Shown: positions 1-11,083 of the stretch, in pieces
How the letters are laid out: each line of letters opens with the position of its first letter
How positions within the stretch are numbered: position 1 is the stretch's first letter
Translations under genes and position numbers: made by a program
NCBI GenBank assembly: GCA_020310875.1
Contig: CM035437.1
Coordinates: 54,947,936 to 55,011,935 of the forward strand
Direction: 5' to 3'
Origin: Ceratopteris richardii
Lineage: Eukaryota > Streptophyta > Polypodiopsida > Polypodiales > Pteridaceae
Length of the DNA: 64,000 nucleotides
The notes under the pieces: model-generated
Told to the model about the DNA's origin: nothing
Seen by the model: only the letters and a program-made list of their open reading frames with translations
Database searches by the model: none

Positions 1-722
1 GGTGGTGCCTTTCTTGGACCAAACTTCGATGGGAACTAAAGTTCATGTCTATGTGGCACCCCCTAATTGAGATCAAAAAGTCCGTTCTCATGTGGAAGAT
101 CTTGCACAAGGGAATTTGGTCCAATGCAAGGGGTAACAAATATGTGGTGTGCTGCCATGGTGCAAGCATTGCCAACGATGCATCAAAGATTTAGCTCACT
201 AATTCTTTGATTGCCCCAAGTCCCTTGTTATCTCGCATCACGTGACACGGGTTTTGAGACTCACGAACCAAATCAATTGGCAACAGGTGCTATTGGGTGA
301 GGCGATCCGCTGCTCATCGAGGCTCTGGAATGCCATCAGGGGTGAGTCTGTTCGGAAGATTTGGAGGGAGCGATGTGCTGTCAATTTAGGCCAAACTCCT
401 AAGGAATGGTCGATCGAAAAATACTTGTTTCTTCTAGGTAAAAGAATCTCCCGAGATCAGAGATCTCCACCCTTTAGACATCATTGTATTTATCTCCTCG
501 ACAACAACAAGATGAAACCCAAATGGGTCCCACATGAGGGAGATGATAGATTTATCTGCCTCATATGTAATGCCCTCTAGCTTGCCATACTCCTCCCCTG
601 CATTTTGGGATTTGGGGGTCCCATGGGCACTAGTCCCATTCACTTGTAACTTTTCTTATTTATTTTAATTAAAGTCCGGGAGAATAGACTAAGGCCGAAC
701 TTCCTTTTATTAAAAAAAAAAC
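1..722 (+). pseudogene. LINE ORF2 3' end (zf-RVT region) and tail, copy 1
   Basis: This is the C-terminal part of a plant L1-type LINE ORF2. The region after the reverse transcriptase contains WNAIRGESVRKIWRER and ends with KPKWVPHEGDDRFICLICNAL-like residues just before a stop near 580. A short 3' UTR follows and ends in an A-run at about 711-721, as expected for a LINE tail. The reading frame is broken near 140: copy 2 at 4050-4772 has one extra A, and several further point differences separate them. An uninterrupted frame survives only from about 242. It is the same sequence as 4050-4772 at roughly 98 percent identity by eye, so it is part of the larger direct repeat. The 5' part lies outside the window. 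It is not expected to be functional. Confidence 0.8.
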
Positions 723-2055
723 CTATGTTTCATTCATGTCATCCTTGATTATAGTTCAAACGAGCATAAGCTTCTTTTCTTCAAGGTAACAAAAATAGTG
801 TCTCACTTGTAGTATTATTTTCCTAGTTTTTTATACAAAATAGCCCTAATTATAGATAGTTCCACTTTCACTACCTTGAATTACTTGGGCTTGATTTAGT
901 ATGTTCTACTTTTCACATGTGAGGCTTCATATATCCATGGTATATGATGGAAGCAAAGTTCTTCTTGAATTCCTATCACATCTTGGTAGGACCATGCAAA
1001 TGCCTTAATTTAATTCTATAAAAGTGATGTTACGTTATAAATAAAATAGAGGTAGTCCCCATAGCCATCATGCTAAGGAGATAACTTGAGTATTTGATAA
1101 TCTGCAAGGTGGATTTTATGTATCAATGCCACCTCTCTGAGAACTTGAGAGAAGAAATCAATGGTATTAGTGGAGTAAGGAGTTAGTTCATACTTTATAA
1201 AGACCTTGCTAGTCCATCCTTGAGGAATTTCTCAAAAAAAGATCGTTTGAAGATACTATTTCGAAATCCATGATGAGTGGCTCTTACCTTTCACTTCCAT
1301 GTTCTTGAATTACATCAGTGGTATTATCAAAGTGCTCTAGATTACTCATTTCCCTATCCTAAATTTCCACATTAGCCTAGACTAGTCCATTGCTCTTATT
1401 GTGCAAGTTGGAGGGGTCACTTAGACTGACCCTATTTTGAGCCTAGGTGTGTTTGCCCAAGTTGTTTCACCAAATGGAATCATCCAAGTTGGTCCATTTG
1501 GTCACTCTATTATTCCTTCAAGGCTACGTGATGAGTACAAATTTCCTCCAAGTTGATATCCTTGATCTATCCGTTGCAATATTTACCTCACTTCTTAGCA
1601 TATAAGAGCCTTGAGTCAAAATTTCAAGAGTTAGCATGCTCCCTTGTGACTTGCATCGGCGACTTCATGGTTCCATTGCGTAAATTATGAGCTACCCATC
1701 ATCTAATTTAGTATCGATTCTTGATCTATGTGTCCATGTTATAACGGATGTCCTCAATTTGTGACACCCTTCTTGCAAGTGTATCTGAATCTACTCATTT
1801 GTTTCAATTGATACAGCCATAGTATATTTCTCCCATAATACAGCCATAGTATATTTCTTCCCTAATACATCCATAGTATATATTGATGCCAAAGAATGAA
1901 GCTTCATTTTTAACTCATAATCATCGGAAGTATGCTCACCAATTTTCATGTGTATGTAAGACTATGATACGAAGGGTTTCAACGATTCCCTAAAGAAAGC
2001 CGCGACCTTCTCCGACATCAATTATTGGAGTTCCACGACTAAAGAAATCACACAA
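1..2055. repeat. 2.05-kb direct repeat, copy A
   Basis: Bases 1-2055 match 4050-6104 almost base for base, with only scattered substitutions and 1-3 nt indels. The unit holds the LINE tail (1-722) and about 1.33 kb of non-coding dispersed repeat (723-2055). The match ends at the shared string AAATCACACAA; beyond it the two copies continue into different parts of a copia element. The constant 4049-bp offset suggests a tandem duplication of a unit at least 4049 bp long whose first part lies upstream of the window. Confidence 0.85.
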
Positions 2056-2056
2056 T
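723..2056. repeat. Dispersed non-coding repeat, family member A
   Basis: I see no coding potential here. The sequence recurs at 4773-6104 (nearly identical), at 7640-9611 (diverged, interrupted by a TIR element) and inverted at 56700-58400. A triplicated 27-bp minisatellite built on ATACAGCCATAGTATATTTC sits at about 1811-1885. I do not recognise the family. Its repeated association with a LINE tail suggests an old repeat captured in duplicated segments. Confidence 0.75.
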
Positions 2057-2072
2057 ACTAAAGAAGACTTGC

Positions 2073-2306
2073 TTAGAGAATATCATCTTCGACACCATCT
2101 TCATTAGCTCTAGTACCTCCAGCACCTGTATTTGTAGTACTTGTAGTCGCAGGTGTAACAGGACGTCTTTCAACACCCTGCACAATGTTCCACAGTCCTT
2201 TTGCAACCAGTACATGCCGCATCATATAAGCCCATAATGGGTAGTTGGTACCATCCAACTTATCCTAAATAGCCAACATACGGAATACATCACCGCTTTC
2301 AGCCAT
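2073..2306 (-). pseudogene. Ty1-copia gag N-terminus, broken
   Basis: Reading on the minus strand from an ATG at 2306, the frame encodes a copia Gag (UBN2/DUF4219-type) N-terminus with the hallmark LDGTNYPLWAYMMRHVLVAK. A TAG replaces the expected glutamine codon about 14 codons in (near 2264-2266), just before DKLDG, so the product is interrupted. Coding similarity stops at about 2073, near the end of the 2.05-kb repeat, so the element is truncated after the first part of gag. The upstream PBS and LTR (2567-2807) are in the correct position and orientation, which supports the assignment to a Ty1-copia element inserted in minus orientation. It is a dead fragment. Confidence 0.8.
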
Positions 2307-2566
2307 GGCCGGTGACTAAAATACCTTGATGCAAAAATTGACTGTATCTCAAAAAGTTGAACGGAACTGCCTAGACGAGTTCTGCTAGACCTGTAGCAGA
2401 CTTCGAGACGCTTAAACTGGCAAACAAAAACTGGTATATACCTTTGGCACAAAAGGACGAAAATAGCCTGCACAAGCGCTGCGATAGTATGCTCACCAAA
2501 TTTCGTGCGAATCTGAGACTGCAAAGGGAGGAGTGTCGACGGCGCCCTAAGAAGGAGCGACGACCT

Positions 2567-2578
2567 GCTCTGATACCA
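2567..2578 (-). other. Primer binding site of copia element (initiator tRNA-Met type)
   Basis: On the minus strand the sequence TGGTATCAGAGC follows the 3' end of the LTR by two bases. This is the standard plant copia PBS, complementary to the 3' end of initiator tRNA-Met. Confidence 0.8.
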
Positions 2579-2580
2579 AT

Positions 2581-2807
2581 TGGTGGAGATAGACGTCTCT
2601 GGAAGCACGCAAACAGCACAAGGAAGAAGAAGCTTGGAGCACAAACACACAATACTGAATGTATTACTAGAGAATGTACAAAGATAAGTAGCCCATTAGG
2701 GCAATAGGCGTATATACAAGCCGGGGGAAAAAAACCTCCTAAAGAGGGAAAAAAGTGCCCCGGCGTCCTAGAGTGTTCACACACATCACTACCTAAATAT
2801 ATCAACA
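2581..2807 (-). repeat. Short (227 bp) copia LTR
   Basis: On the minus strand the segment starts TGTTGATATA and ends CTCCACCA, giving the TG...CA ends of an LTR, and the tRNA-Met PBS follows directly. The 5' half has a distinctive C/T/G-rich string with ACTTTTTTCCC. A related copy lies in plus orientation at 58759-58940, and a shorter piece at 6105-6190. The other LTR of this insertion is not visible, so it is a truncated element. Confidence 0.7.
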
Positions 2808-4772
2808 GTAGCCTATTGAAGCATCACATGGTTTCTAGAAATCTCAAAGGTCTTTCCCTACCTCTAAATCACGGCCAAATTATTGCTAGACTCTTTGCCC
2901 ATGACATGAATGCCTTTGTACGTAACGATATGAACAACATGGAGGTGTTTTGGAGTTGCCTCGACACCTTTTGTGTGGTGTCAGGTTAAAAAATCAACCA
3001 TGCTAAAACTGCTTTCAGAGCAATCCGCGGACCTCCACCCCAATTGTTGTTAGATCATGGGTGTTAAGTTATCCCTAGAGGTCAAGTCTTCCGTCTCCTC
3101 GGCATTCCGATGGGCTTCGATATCACAATGGACCCACAATGGAACTGGGTGCTAGCCAAGCTGGATAGCAAACTTAATCATTGGAAAGGTATGCAAGTCA
3201 ACTTGGCAGGACATGCTATGGTTGTTAACACATTTATGATTTCAACGACTATTTACTTTATCTCATGTTGGAGACCTAAGGAGAAAGAGTTGGCCAAAGT
3301 GGAAAGAATCTGCAGAAACTTCCTTTGGACTAGGGACCCCAACAGAAGGGGGATTTCCAAAATCAAATGGGAAACTTGCATTAGCTCGAAAGACTTAGGG
3401 GGCTTGGGTATTTTGGATATCGTTGGGTTGGCTGACAAGCTGGTGGCAAAGCGGCTTATCAAGGCTTGGAGCAATAGTGAGTCATCTTGGGCTAAATTGA
3501 TTTTCAGAAACATGGAAGACCTTAGCTTAGTTGACGATCTTGTTTGGAAGGACATAGGGCTTCTCACCTGTTTGTTCTCCCCCCACCCGGTGTCCCCTAA
3601 AGGCTCTAGTCTTGTGTGTTCTTTATGGAAGATTTGGAACAAAGCCAAACATTTCATTAGAATCAGTGATGAGTGGAAGTGGGCGACTGGGATAAGACAA
3701 AATGACTCTATCTGGTTCCCGCGTAGAGGCATTAGGGGGGTGGAGCATTGGAACCTCCAAACTGCAAAGCGATTATAGAACAAGGGGTTCGAACAGTGGA
3801 AACAGCTCTGGAAACAAGAGACTAGCCTGTGGATTAGGTTCGAAGACTTAGACCCGAGACATAGAGTTTCCCTCGAGGAATGGACTCTTCTTCAAGGCAG
3901 GTGTTTAGCATGGGACCGCTCAACTACCCGCCTTCTCTACGGATAGGATCTTCCTTGCCTGCATGGCCTCAAATGGATCAATGGTAAGAAAATATCAAGA
4001 ATCCCCAACTTCAAAGAGAACTTAGATGTTCATCACACCCTTAACAAGAGGTGGTGCCTTTCTTGGACCATTCTTCGATGGGAACTAAAGTTCATGTCTA
4101 TGTGGCACCCCCTAATTGAGATCAAAAAGTCCGTTCTCATGTGGAAGATCTTGCACAAGGGAATCTGGTCCAATGCAAGGGGTAACAAAATATGTGGTGT
4201 GCTGCCATGGTGCAAGCATTGCCAACGATGCATCAAAGATTTAGCTCACCAATTCTTTGATTGGCCCAAGTCCCTTGTTATCTGGCATCACGTGACACGG
4301 GTTTTGAGACTCACGAACCAAATCAATTGGCAACAGGTGCTATTGGGTGAGGCGATCCGCTGCTCATCGAGGCTCTGGAATGCCATCAGGGGTGAGTCTG
4401 TTCGAAAGATTTGGAGGGAGCGATGTGCTGTCAATTTAGGCCAAACTCCTAAGGAATGGTCGATCGAAAAATACTTGTTTCTTCTAAGTAAAAGAATCTC
4501 CCGAGATGAGAGATCTCCACCCTTTAGACATCATTGTATTTATCTCCTCGACAACAACAAGATGAAACCCAAATGGGTCCCACATGAGGGAGATGATAGA
4601 TTTATCTGCCTCATATGTAATGCCCTCTAGCTTGCCATACTCCTCCCCTGCATTTTGGGATTTGGGGGGTCCCATGGGCACTAGTCCCATTCACTTGTAA
4701 CTTTTCTTATTTATTTTAATTAAAGTCCGGGAGAATAGACTAAGGCCGAACTTCCTTTTATTAAAAAAAAAG
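2808..4772 (+). pseudogene. LINE (L1-type) ORF2 3' half: RT end, thumb and zf-RVT, copy 2
   Basis: The plus strand encodes the second half of a plant L1-type ORF2. The RT motif normally read F/Y-A-D-D is FAHD here (2894-2905), so a catalytic aspartate is missing. Stops follow near 2987 and 3063, then a long open stretch (3110-3778) with typical L1 features: LLGIPMGF-like entry, LNHWKGMQVNLAGHAMVVN, and CRNFLWT followed by KIKWETCISSKDLGGLGI. The final frame (4094-4630) is the cysteine/histidine zf-RVT region with CKHCQRC. The element ends with an A-run at about 4763-4772. It starts abruptly at the copia LTR boundary, so the copia element may have inserted into the LINE or they were joined by rearrangement. 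Dead copy, high confidence in family. Confidence 0.85.
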
Positions 4773-6104
4773 ACCTATGTTTCATTCATGTCATCCTTGA
4801 TTATAGTTCAAAACGAGCATAAGCTTCTTTTCTTCAAGGTAACAAAAATAGTGTCTCACTTGTAGTATTATTTTCCTAGTTTGTTATACAAAATAGCCCT
4901 AATTATAGATAGTTCCACTTTCACTACCTTGAATTACTTGGGCTTGATTTAGTATGTTCTACTTTTCACATGTGAGGCTTCATATATCCATGGTATATGA
5001 TGGAAGCAAAGTTCTTCTTGAATTCCTATCACATCTTGGTAGGACCATGCAAATGCCTTAATTTAATTCTATAAAAGTGATGTTACGTTATAAATAAAAT
5101 AGAGGTAGTCCCCATAGCCATCATGCTAAGGAGATAACTTGAGTATTTTGATAATCTGCAAGGTAGATTTTATGTATCAATGCCACCTCTCTGAGAACTT
5201 GAGAGAAGAAATCAATGGTATTAGTGGAGTAAGGAGTTAGTTCATACTTTATAAAGACCTTGCTAGTCCATCCTTGAGGAATTTCTCAAAAAAGAAGATC
5301 GTTTGAAGATACTATTTCAAAATCCATGATGAGTGGCTCTTACCTTTCACTTCCATGTTCTTGAATTACATCAGTGGTATTATCAAAGGGCTCTAGATTA
5401 CTCATTTCCCTATCCTAAATTTCCACATTAGCCTAGACTAGTCCATTGCTATTATTTGTGCAAGTTGGAGGGGTCACTTAGACTGACCCTATTTTGAGCC
5501 TAGGTGTGTTTGCCCAAGTTGTTTCACCGAATGGAATCATCCAAGTTGGTCCATTTGGTCACTCTATTATTCCTTCAAGGCTACGTGATGAGTACAAATT
5601 TCCTCCAAGTTGATATCCTTGATCTATCCGTTGCAATATTTACCTCACTTCTTAGCATATAAGAGCCTTGAGTCAAAATTTCAAGAGTTAGGATGCTCCC
5701 TTGTGACTTGCATCGGCGACTTCATGGTAAAATTATGAGCTACCCATCATCTAATTTAGTATCGATTCTTGATCTATGTGTCCATGTTATAACGGATGTC
5801 CTCAATTTGTGACACCCTTCTTGCAAGTGTATCTGAATCTACTCATTTGTTTCAATTGATACAGCCATAGTATATTTCTTCCATAATACAGCCATAGTAT
5901 ATTTCTTCCCTAATACATCCATAGTATATATTGATGCCAAAGAATGAAGCTTCATTTTTTACTCATAATCATCGAAAGTATGCTCACCAATTTTCATGTG
6001 TATGTAAGACTATGATACGAAGGGTTTCAACGATTCCCTAAAGAAAGCCGCGACCTTCTCCGATATCAATTATTGGAGTTCCACGACTAAAGAAATCACA
6101 CAAA
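4050..6104. repeat. 2.05-kb direct repeat, copy B
   Basis: Near-identical partner of 1-2055. Here the LINE tail is joined to an upstream LINE body (2808-4049), and at the far end the sequence runs into an LTR fragment (6105-6190) rather than into gag. Bases 4773-6104 are non-coding and carry the same triplicated 27-bp minisatellite at about 5862-5934. Confidence 0.85.
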
Positions 6105-6190
6105 CAGCATAGGGAAGAAGAAGAAGAAGAACTTGCTTAGAAAACAATACAATACAGAGTTACCAAGTCAATATGTACAAAGATAACTGA
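6105..6190 (-). repeat. Copia LTR fragment
   Basis: The AAGAAGAAGAAG tract followed by a TGTACAAAGATAA string matches, in the same minus orientation, the 3' half of the LTR at 2581-2807, with moderate divergence. Confidence 0.5.
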
Positions 6191-7639
6191 AAAAAGTTGT
6201 TGAATCGTCCTATCTTATCATAACAAAATAATAGATTAATGAACAAAGAACACATGTTGGAAACTATTCAAGTTTCTAAATTAGGTGTTAACAAGAGTGC
6301 AATTCATTAATATCAATATGAATTTAAAGATCACAAATCTGTCACAACTTTATAGCAATATAGATATTAATAAGCAGATGTCACATGATAGCACGAGATT
6401 GGGGAATTCGATTGCAAAATTGGGGCACATAATAAATCAAAGAATGAACAAGATAAAGTGGTGTTGATTCAATTACTACTTAAATGTCTATAAAAGTTTC
6501 TATGAAAGAGAAAACGTAGTAAATTTTTGTGGGTCTATCATGTCTTTTGGTATCATTACATAGAAGAAGAGACTCTTTAAACATTCGTAAGAGAAAATTA
6601 GTCTTTGAGAAAATGCGGTACTAAAGGACTTATAAGTGACTCCTTGAACTTCATTTATCGTTCTCTCTCTCTCTCTAGTTCTACATTATTCTTCCTCTAT
6701 TTTCCCTTTTTGACTCATATATATCTCATCATGCATACATCAAAAACAACATCATGGTAGGCCATCAGTCCCACTTGACTCGCAAGCAGCTTAGGGAACC
6801 ATGCTATACTCTAGAGTGACCAACCTTCTAATAGGAGGGTGATCATTAGGAAGACCACCCTTCTATTATGCAAGTGAGTAGGAGCATGTAAGTAGGTTTT
6901 ACCACCCTTCTTATATGTAGGTAAATAGTGTTGTTCAACTTCTAATATTCAAGTAGGTAAGAATGACCACTCTTTTGGTATGCACGTAACCACAAGAACC
7001 CAACATTTTCATATGTAGGTAAGCAAGGGTGTACACTTTTGTGATATGCAATTGGTAAGTAGGAGTGAACACCACTTTGGGATTTGGGCAGTCACCAATA
7101 TTGAGATGCAGGTTATCAATTTGATAGCATAGGAAACCATGCCCATGGGCTCAATGCCCACACACATGTTGGAAATTCTAGTGGGTGACCACCCATATGC
7201 TAGACATACTCCTAACCAACCACTTGTCTTATTCAAGGTGGCTAACTGACTATTACACGTCCTTAGTGAATAACTTGTCCTATCCTTGACACTTGGAGTT
7301 TACGAAAAATAGGGGCCTTAATATTTTTCTAGAATATGTTGATTAGAGGGGATGTGCTTCCATTCAAACTTGCAATTTGGAGAAGACCTTGTTAAATTAC
7401 ATGTATGAGTTGACGCATTTGATACATTAAAATTAAATTACATGCTAAATTACATGTTAATTTGGTTGACATTGAGGCATTTGATACATTAAAATTTTTA
7501 AACATCCTTCTATTAATATTTTAGCTTTTAAATGTTTATCCTAGAGCATTTTTCATGTGTCTTTCTTATGTTGTACTCTCTCCATAACGTATTTCCTATA
7601 TTCCACCAAAGCTACTAGTTACTTTATGTGAGGATCAAT
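6191..7639. other. Non-coding region; inner part has an inverted partner at 58430-58680
   Basis: No gene is visible. Bases about 6290-6470 are the reverse complement of 58430-58680, including AGATAAAGTGG-side AT-rich strings and the motif GCAAAATTGGGGCA; this extends the inverted homology of the F-box flanks. From 6800 to 7100 a loose ~60-nt theme (GCAAGTAGGTAAG... ACCACCCTTC) recurs four or five times, a degenerate local repeat. Confidence 0.5.
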
Positions 7640-9611
7640 ATTAACAACATATATTTCATCCATGTCATCCTTGATTATGGTTCAAAAGATTGAGGTAATG
7701 AAAATACTGTCTCACTTGTAGTATTGTTTTCCTAGTTTGTTATACGAAATAGCTCTAATAATTATTGATAGTTCCACTTTCACTACCTCGGCATACTTGG
7801 GCTTGATTTTATATGTTTTGCTCTTCACATGTGAGGCTCCATATATCCATGGTTTATGATGTAAGAAAAGAAAAGTTCCTCTTGAAAATGCCTTAATTTA
7901 GTTGTATAAAAGTGATTTTACCTTATGGATAAAACAAGGCTACTCCCCGTATCCATCATGCTAAGGAGACTACTTGAATATTAATGCCCCCTCTCTGCGG
8001 TTTTGAGAGAAGAAATCAATAGTATTAGTGGACTGAGGAGTTATTTCATACTTTCTGAAGTCCGTCCTTGAGGAATTTCTCAAAAATAGAAGATCATTTG
8101 AAGATACTATTTGAGAATCCACGTTCTTGAATTACATCAATCATATTGTCTAAATTCTCTAGATCAGTAGGGGAAAAAATGAACCCTGCATGGGCCTTTT
8201 AGATTAAGAGCTTATTAGTGATGGACCAATGAGAAGAGGGTGGTGGCCATAGTCTACTCCCTTAATCACCTAGACTAGGCATAGGCTTCCCTTGTTTCTT
8301 TGGGATCAAAGGTGGTATAAATGACTAAAAACCACAAGTTCCTCGACAAAAGTGGTTTGATAGGCCTAATGTTTGGATCATAGCCATTGCATAAACTCAA
8401 CGATCTAATGGTGCATGTTAAAAGTCAAGAAAAAACTCAACCTACAATGTGGTCCTCTAGGTGTGGTAGAGATCTAATGGTCCAGCTTGAAAATCTTGAG
8501 AAATTGTGCCTTCTTATCTCCATCGTTGGATGAAATTAGAAGAGAATGGTTGGGATTCATTGAGCTTGAATTCGGGGGCGCTTTGAATTGCATCCATTGG
8601 ATCACTTCATGATCTAATGGCTATGAATCTTTGTGCTTGAGAGGATCCCAATATATATTCACAACCCTGCGATGGTTGGTCCATCGGATGGAGGAGATTC
8701 GGCCTCACCACGGAACTGCACCTTTTATTTTGTCCTCTTTCGCTGGTCCATACACTCTCTCACTTCATTTAATGCTTAAAATTTTGTCTTTTTGTGATAG
8801 GCACACTCTTCTCGATCTAAGCCATCCATGAACATTTTATCCAATGAATAATAATAATACCCACGACTGTTCACTCCTAAGGAGAAGTTTTGTCTTCTTT
8901 TGACAGACACACTATAACAAATCGTAGCCGTTCGTGTGAGATTATCCAAGGGATATTATTGCCCATGACTTCATTCAAACTGAGCACATTTCTTAGAGCA
9001 AATATTTTATTGTAAAACCACTAGTGGTCTTTTTTCGTGGCCGTAATCCCTCTTTTATTAGTTTTGATCCCTAAAAATTAGGGATCCTTACAAGGCCCAT
9101 GCAAAGCTCACTTTTCCCCTAATGTTGCCCTTTTCTCTATCTTAAATTTCCACATTATCCTAGACTAGTGCATTGTTCTTATTTATGCAACTTGGAGGAG
9201 TCACTTAGAAAGGATGGTCAAGGTTGCTCAAGTTGTTTCACCAAGAGGACTCATCCAAGTTGCTCCATTTGGTGGACTAGATCACTCTATTATTCCTTGA
9301 TCAATTTGTCGCAAGTATTTACCTCACTTTTTTTTTACATATTACAGCCTTGAGTCAAACTTTCAAGGTAACATTTTCTAACACATTTTTTTATGCCTAA
9401 TTGTGTTCGGATACTAGATGCTCCCTCATGACCTGCTGCATCGACGACTGTGGCTTTCCATAGTGTAAATTAAATTATGAGCTATCCATCATCGAATTTA
9501 GTATTGATTCTTGATCGATGGGTATGGTATCATGCATTATCTATGTTTCCTTCTTGCAAGTGTATTTGACAGCATATGAGGGATAACGTTGCTTTGAACT
9601 GATTTACGATG
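7640..9611. repeat. Dispersed non-coding repeat, family member C
   Basis: A diverged copy of the sequence at 723-2056, split by the TIR element at 8170-9119. Its last 200 bp (9411-9611) occur again at 11084-11264 on the other side of F-box gene 1, and 9411-9534 occurs a third time, essentially identical, at 13895-14025. No coding potential is seen. Confidence 0.7.
8170..9119. mobile_element. 950-bp non-autonomous TIR DNA element
   Basis: The segment is absent from the related repeat copies A, B and D. Its ends are imperfect inverted repeats: left GGGGAAAAAATGAACCCTGC then ATGGGCCTT, right end read inward GGGGAAAAGTGAGCTTTGC then ATGGGCCTT. Both ends are preceded by TA, which would fit a TA target duplication (Tc1/mariner-like), although an hAT reading with outer CAnTAGGGG cannot be excluded. 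The interior shows several GATCTAATGG motifs and no significant ORF. Superfamily is unassigned. Confidence 0.6.
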
Positions 9612-9649
9612 ATTTCAGGATTACGACTAAATATCAAGAATTCTAGATT

Positions 9650-9720
9650 GCGAACTGCTTTAATTGGCGAACTGCTTTTCGCGGAGTGCTTTTCGCGAAC
9701 TGCTTTTCACGAACTGCTTT
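9650..9720. repeat. 14-bp minisatellite upstream of F-box gene 1
   Basis: About five imperfect copies of GCGAACTGCTTTTC lie 170 bp before the start codon. The inverted paralogue has the same array (56513-56606) in the same position relative to its own start. It may be a promoter or 5'-leader repeat; no function is shown. Confidence 0.7.
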
Positions 9721-9889
9721 GTTTTAGAAAACATATTTTAACCGCATGATCCGCTGCAGGGATCGATCAAGTTCTGTGCGTAGCATTCGAAGGAGCTCTT
9801 GTGAAGGCGATTCTATTTCTCCCTCATGACGGTACCTTAGGCGCTGCAGGAGCTCCTGTCTACGCAAGTCTATTGCGCTGCAGGAGGAG

Positions 9890-11077
9890 ATGGGTTGGAA
9901 TGTAGAGGCACTTCCTGATGACCTAATGGACAACGTAATGATGCGAGTACCCATGGATGCGCTAGTAAGATGCGCGGTCGTCTGCAAGAGATGGTACGCC
10001 TCCATCAAAAGCGCAAGATTCTGCTCCTCTATAACATCCCTACATCCTCCGCCTCCGCTGTTGTATATTTGGGGACTTGACGAAACCCACAACGAATTTG
10101 CGTTAATCTACAATCCATTCTCCAATCGCTGGCACGAGCTCTTCAAATCTCAGAAACGACCTTTGCGAAAGCGAAGCAGACAACCTTTGAGTTCAAGTTC
10201 TCTCTCTCTCACAGCTTTTTCTACCTGCCCCATCGTTCCACAACCTTTCGCAACTCACAAGGCTGTTCATCTCCATTGCAGGCAGTCTTTCGCCTGCGAT
10301 TGCACGGACGATAAGAATAATTTTTACTCTATAAATACTTGTTTTCTGAAAGGAAAGGGCTTGAACGAGAATTCGACAGATCAGACTTGCGTGTTGAAGG
10401 CATTTACAACAGACATGCATTTCTCCCACACCTATTGCCCTTGGAAGTTTTTTCGCTCTTCGACATGTCAATATTTAGCGTCGGAAAAGATTCTCGTACT
10501 AGGAGTGTTGGAGATGGAAAGGAGATTCATCAGACATCCTTCTTTCAGTACTTTCATTATTTCTGATATTGGGCATAGAGATTCAAGCAAATTTCTTGTG
10601 TATAACTCGCAGGACAACATCTGGAGAATACTTCCTTCTTTACCTCATGATCTGCAACCAGCAAATCTTTCAGAAGGAATTCTATCATCTGCTTGGGTTG
10701 GAAGAAGGATTTACATCATGCATACTTTACTCATGTTTATTGCCTATTTTGATGTTGATAGTGAATCATGGAGCCATGGGCAAACCCTAACCGGTTTACA
10801 AAACAAGCCAACGGCAAATGTGCATATAGTGAGCAACGACAATGGCCTAAATATGCTTTCTAACTCTGTTTTCTATTTAGATCTCTACAAAGTAGAAGAA
10901 TCAAACATGTCTTGTGTGCATATTACACGAATCATGGAAATGGTTTGTCCAAGAGCAACCACAATTTATTGTGGTTTTGGTCAGCAAGTTTTTATACTCG
11001 ATCCCGTTTTCTTATCAAGACTCGTAGTCATAAACCAAAACAGTAGACACAAACAGAGTGTCCCATTGCCCTCTTGA
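9890..11077 (+). CDS. F-box protein with kelch/F-box-associated C-terminal region (copy 1, C-terminally shortened)
   Basis: The frame encodes 395 residues. Residues about 6-45 form an F-box (LPDDLMDNVMMRVPMDALV, then VVCKRWY), the module that binds Skp1 in SCF ubiquitin ligases. The rest has kelch-like or F-box-associated strands, with YNPFSNRWHEL, FLVYNSQDNIWR and YFDVDSESWS, so a beta-propeller substrate-binding region is likely; the target is unknown. Start ATG at 9890 fits the paralogue's start exactly. Compared with the paralogue at 55045-56379 it has about 45 substitutions and no gap over 395 residues. A CAA codon there is TGA here, and homology ends six bases later at a direct-repeat junction, so 49 C-terminal residues are lost. 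No intron is seen. Whether it is expressed is unknown. Confidence 0.75.
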   Translation: MGWNVEALPDDLMDNVMMRVPMDALVRCAVVCKRWYASIKSARFCSSITSLHPPPPLLYIWGLDETHNEFALIYNPFSNRWHELFKSQKRPLRKRSRQPLSSSSLSLTAFSTCPIVPQPFATHKAVHLHCRQSFACDCTDDKNNFYSINTCFLKGKGLNENSTDQTCVLKAFTTDMHFSHTYCPWKFFRSSTCQYLASEKILVLGVLEMERRFIRHPSFSTFIISDIGHRDSSKFLVYNSQDNIWRILPSLPHDLQPANLSEGILSSAWVGRRIYIMHTLLMFIAYFDVDSESWSHGQTLTGLQNKPTANVHIVSNDNGLNMLSNSVFYLDLYKVEESNMSCVHITRIMEMVCPRATTIYCGFGQQVFILDPVFLSRLVVINQNSRHKQSVPLPS

Positions 11078-11083
11078 CTTAAA

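Noticed and set aside
3253..3783. 176-codon minus-strand frame
   Set aside because: Shadow of the LINE ORF2 on the plus strand, which has clear family motifs.
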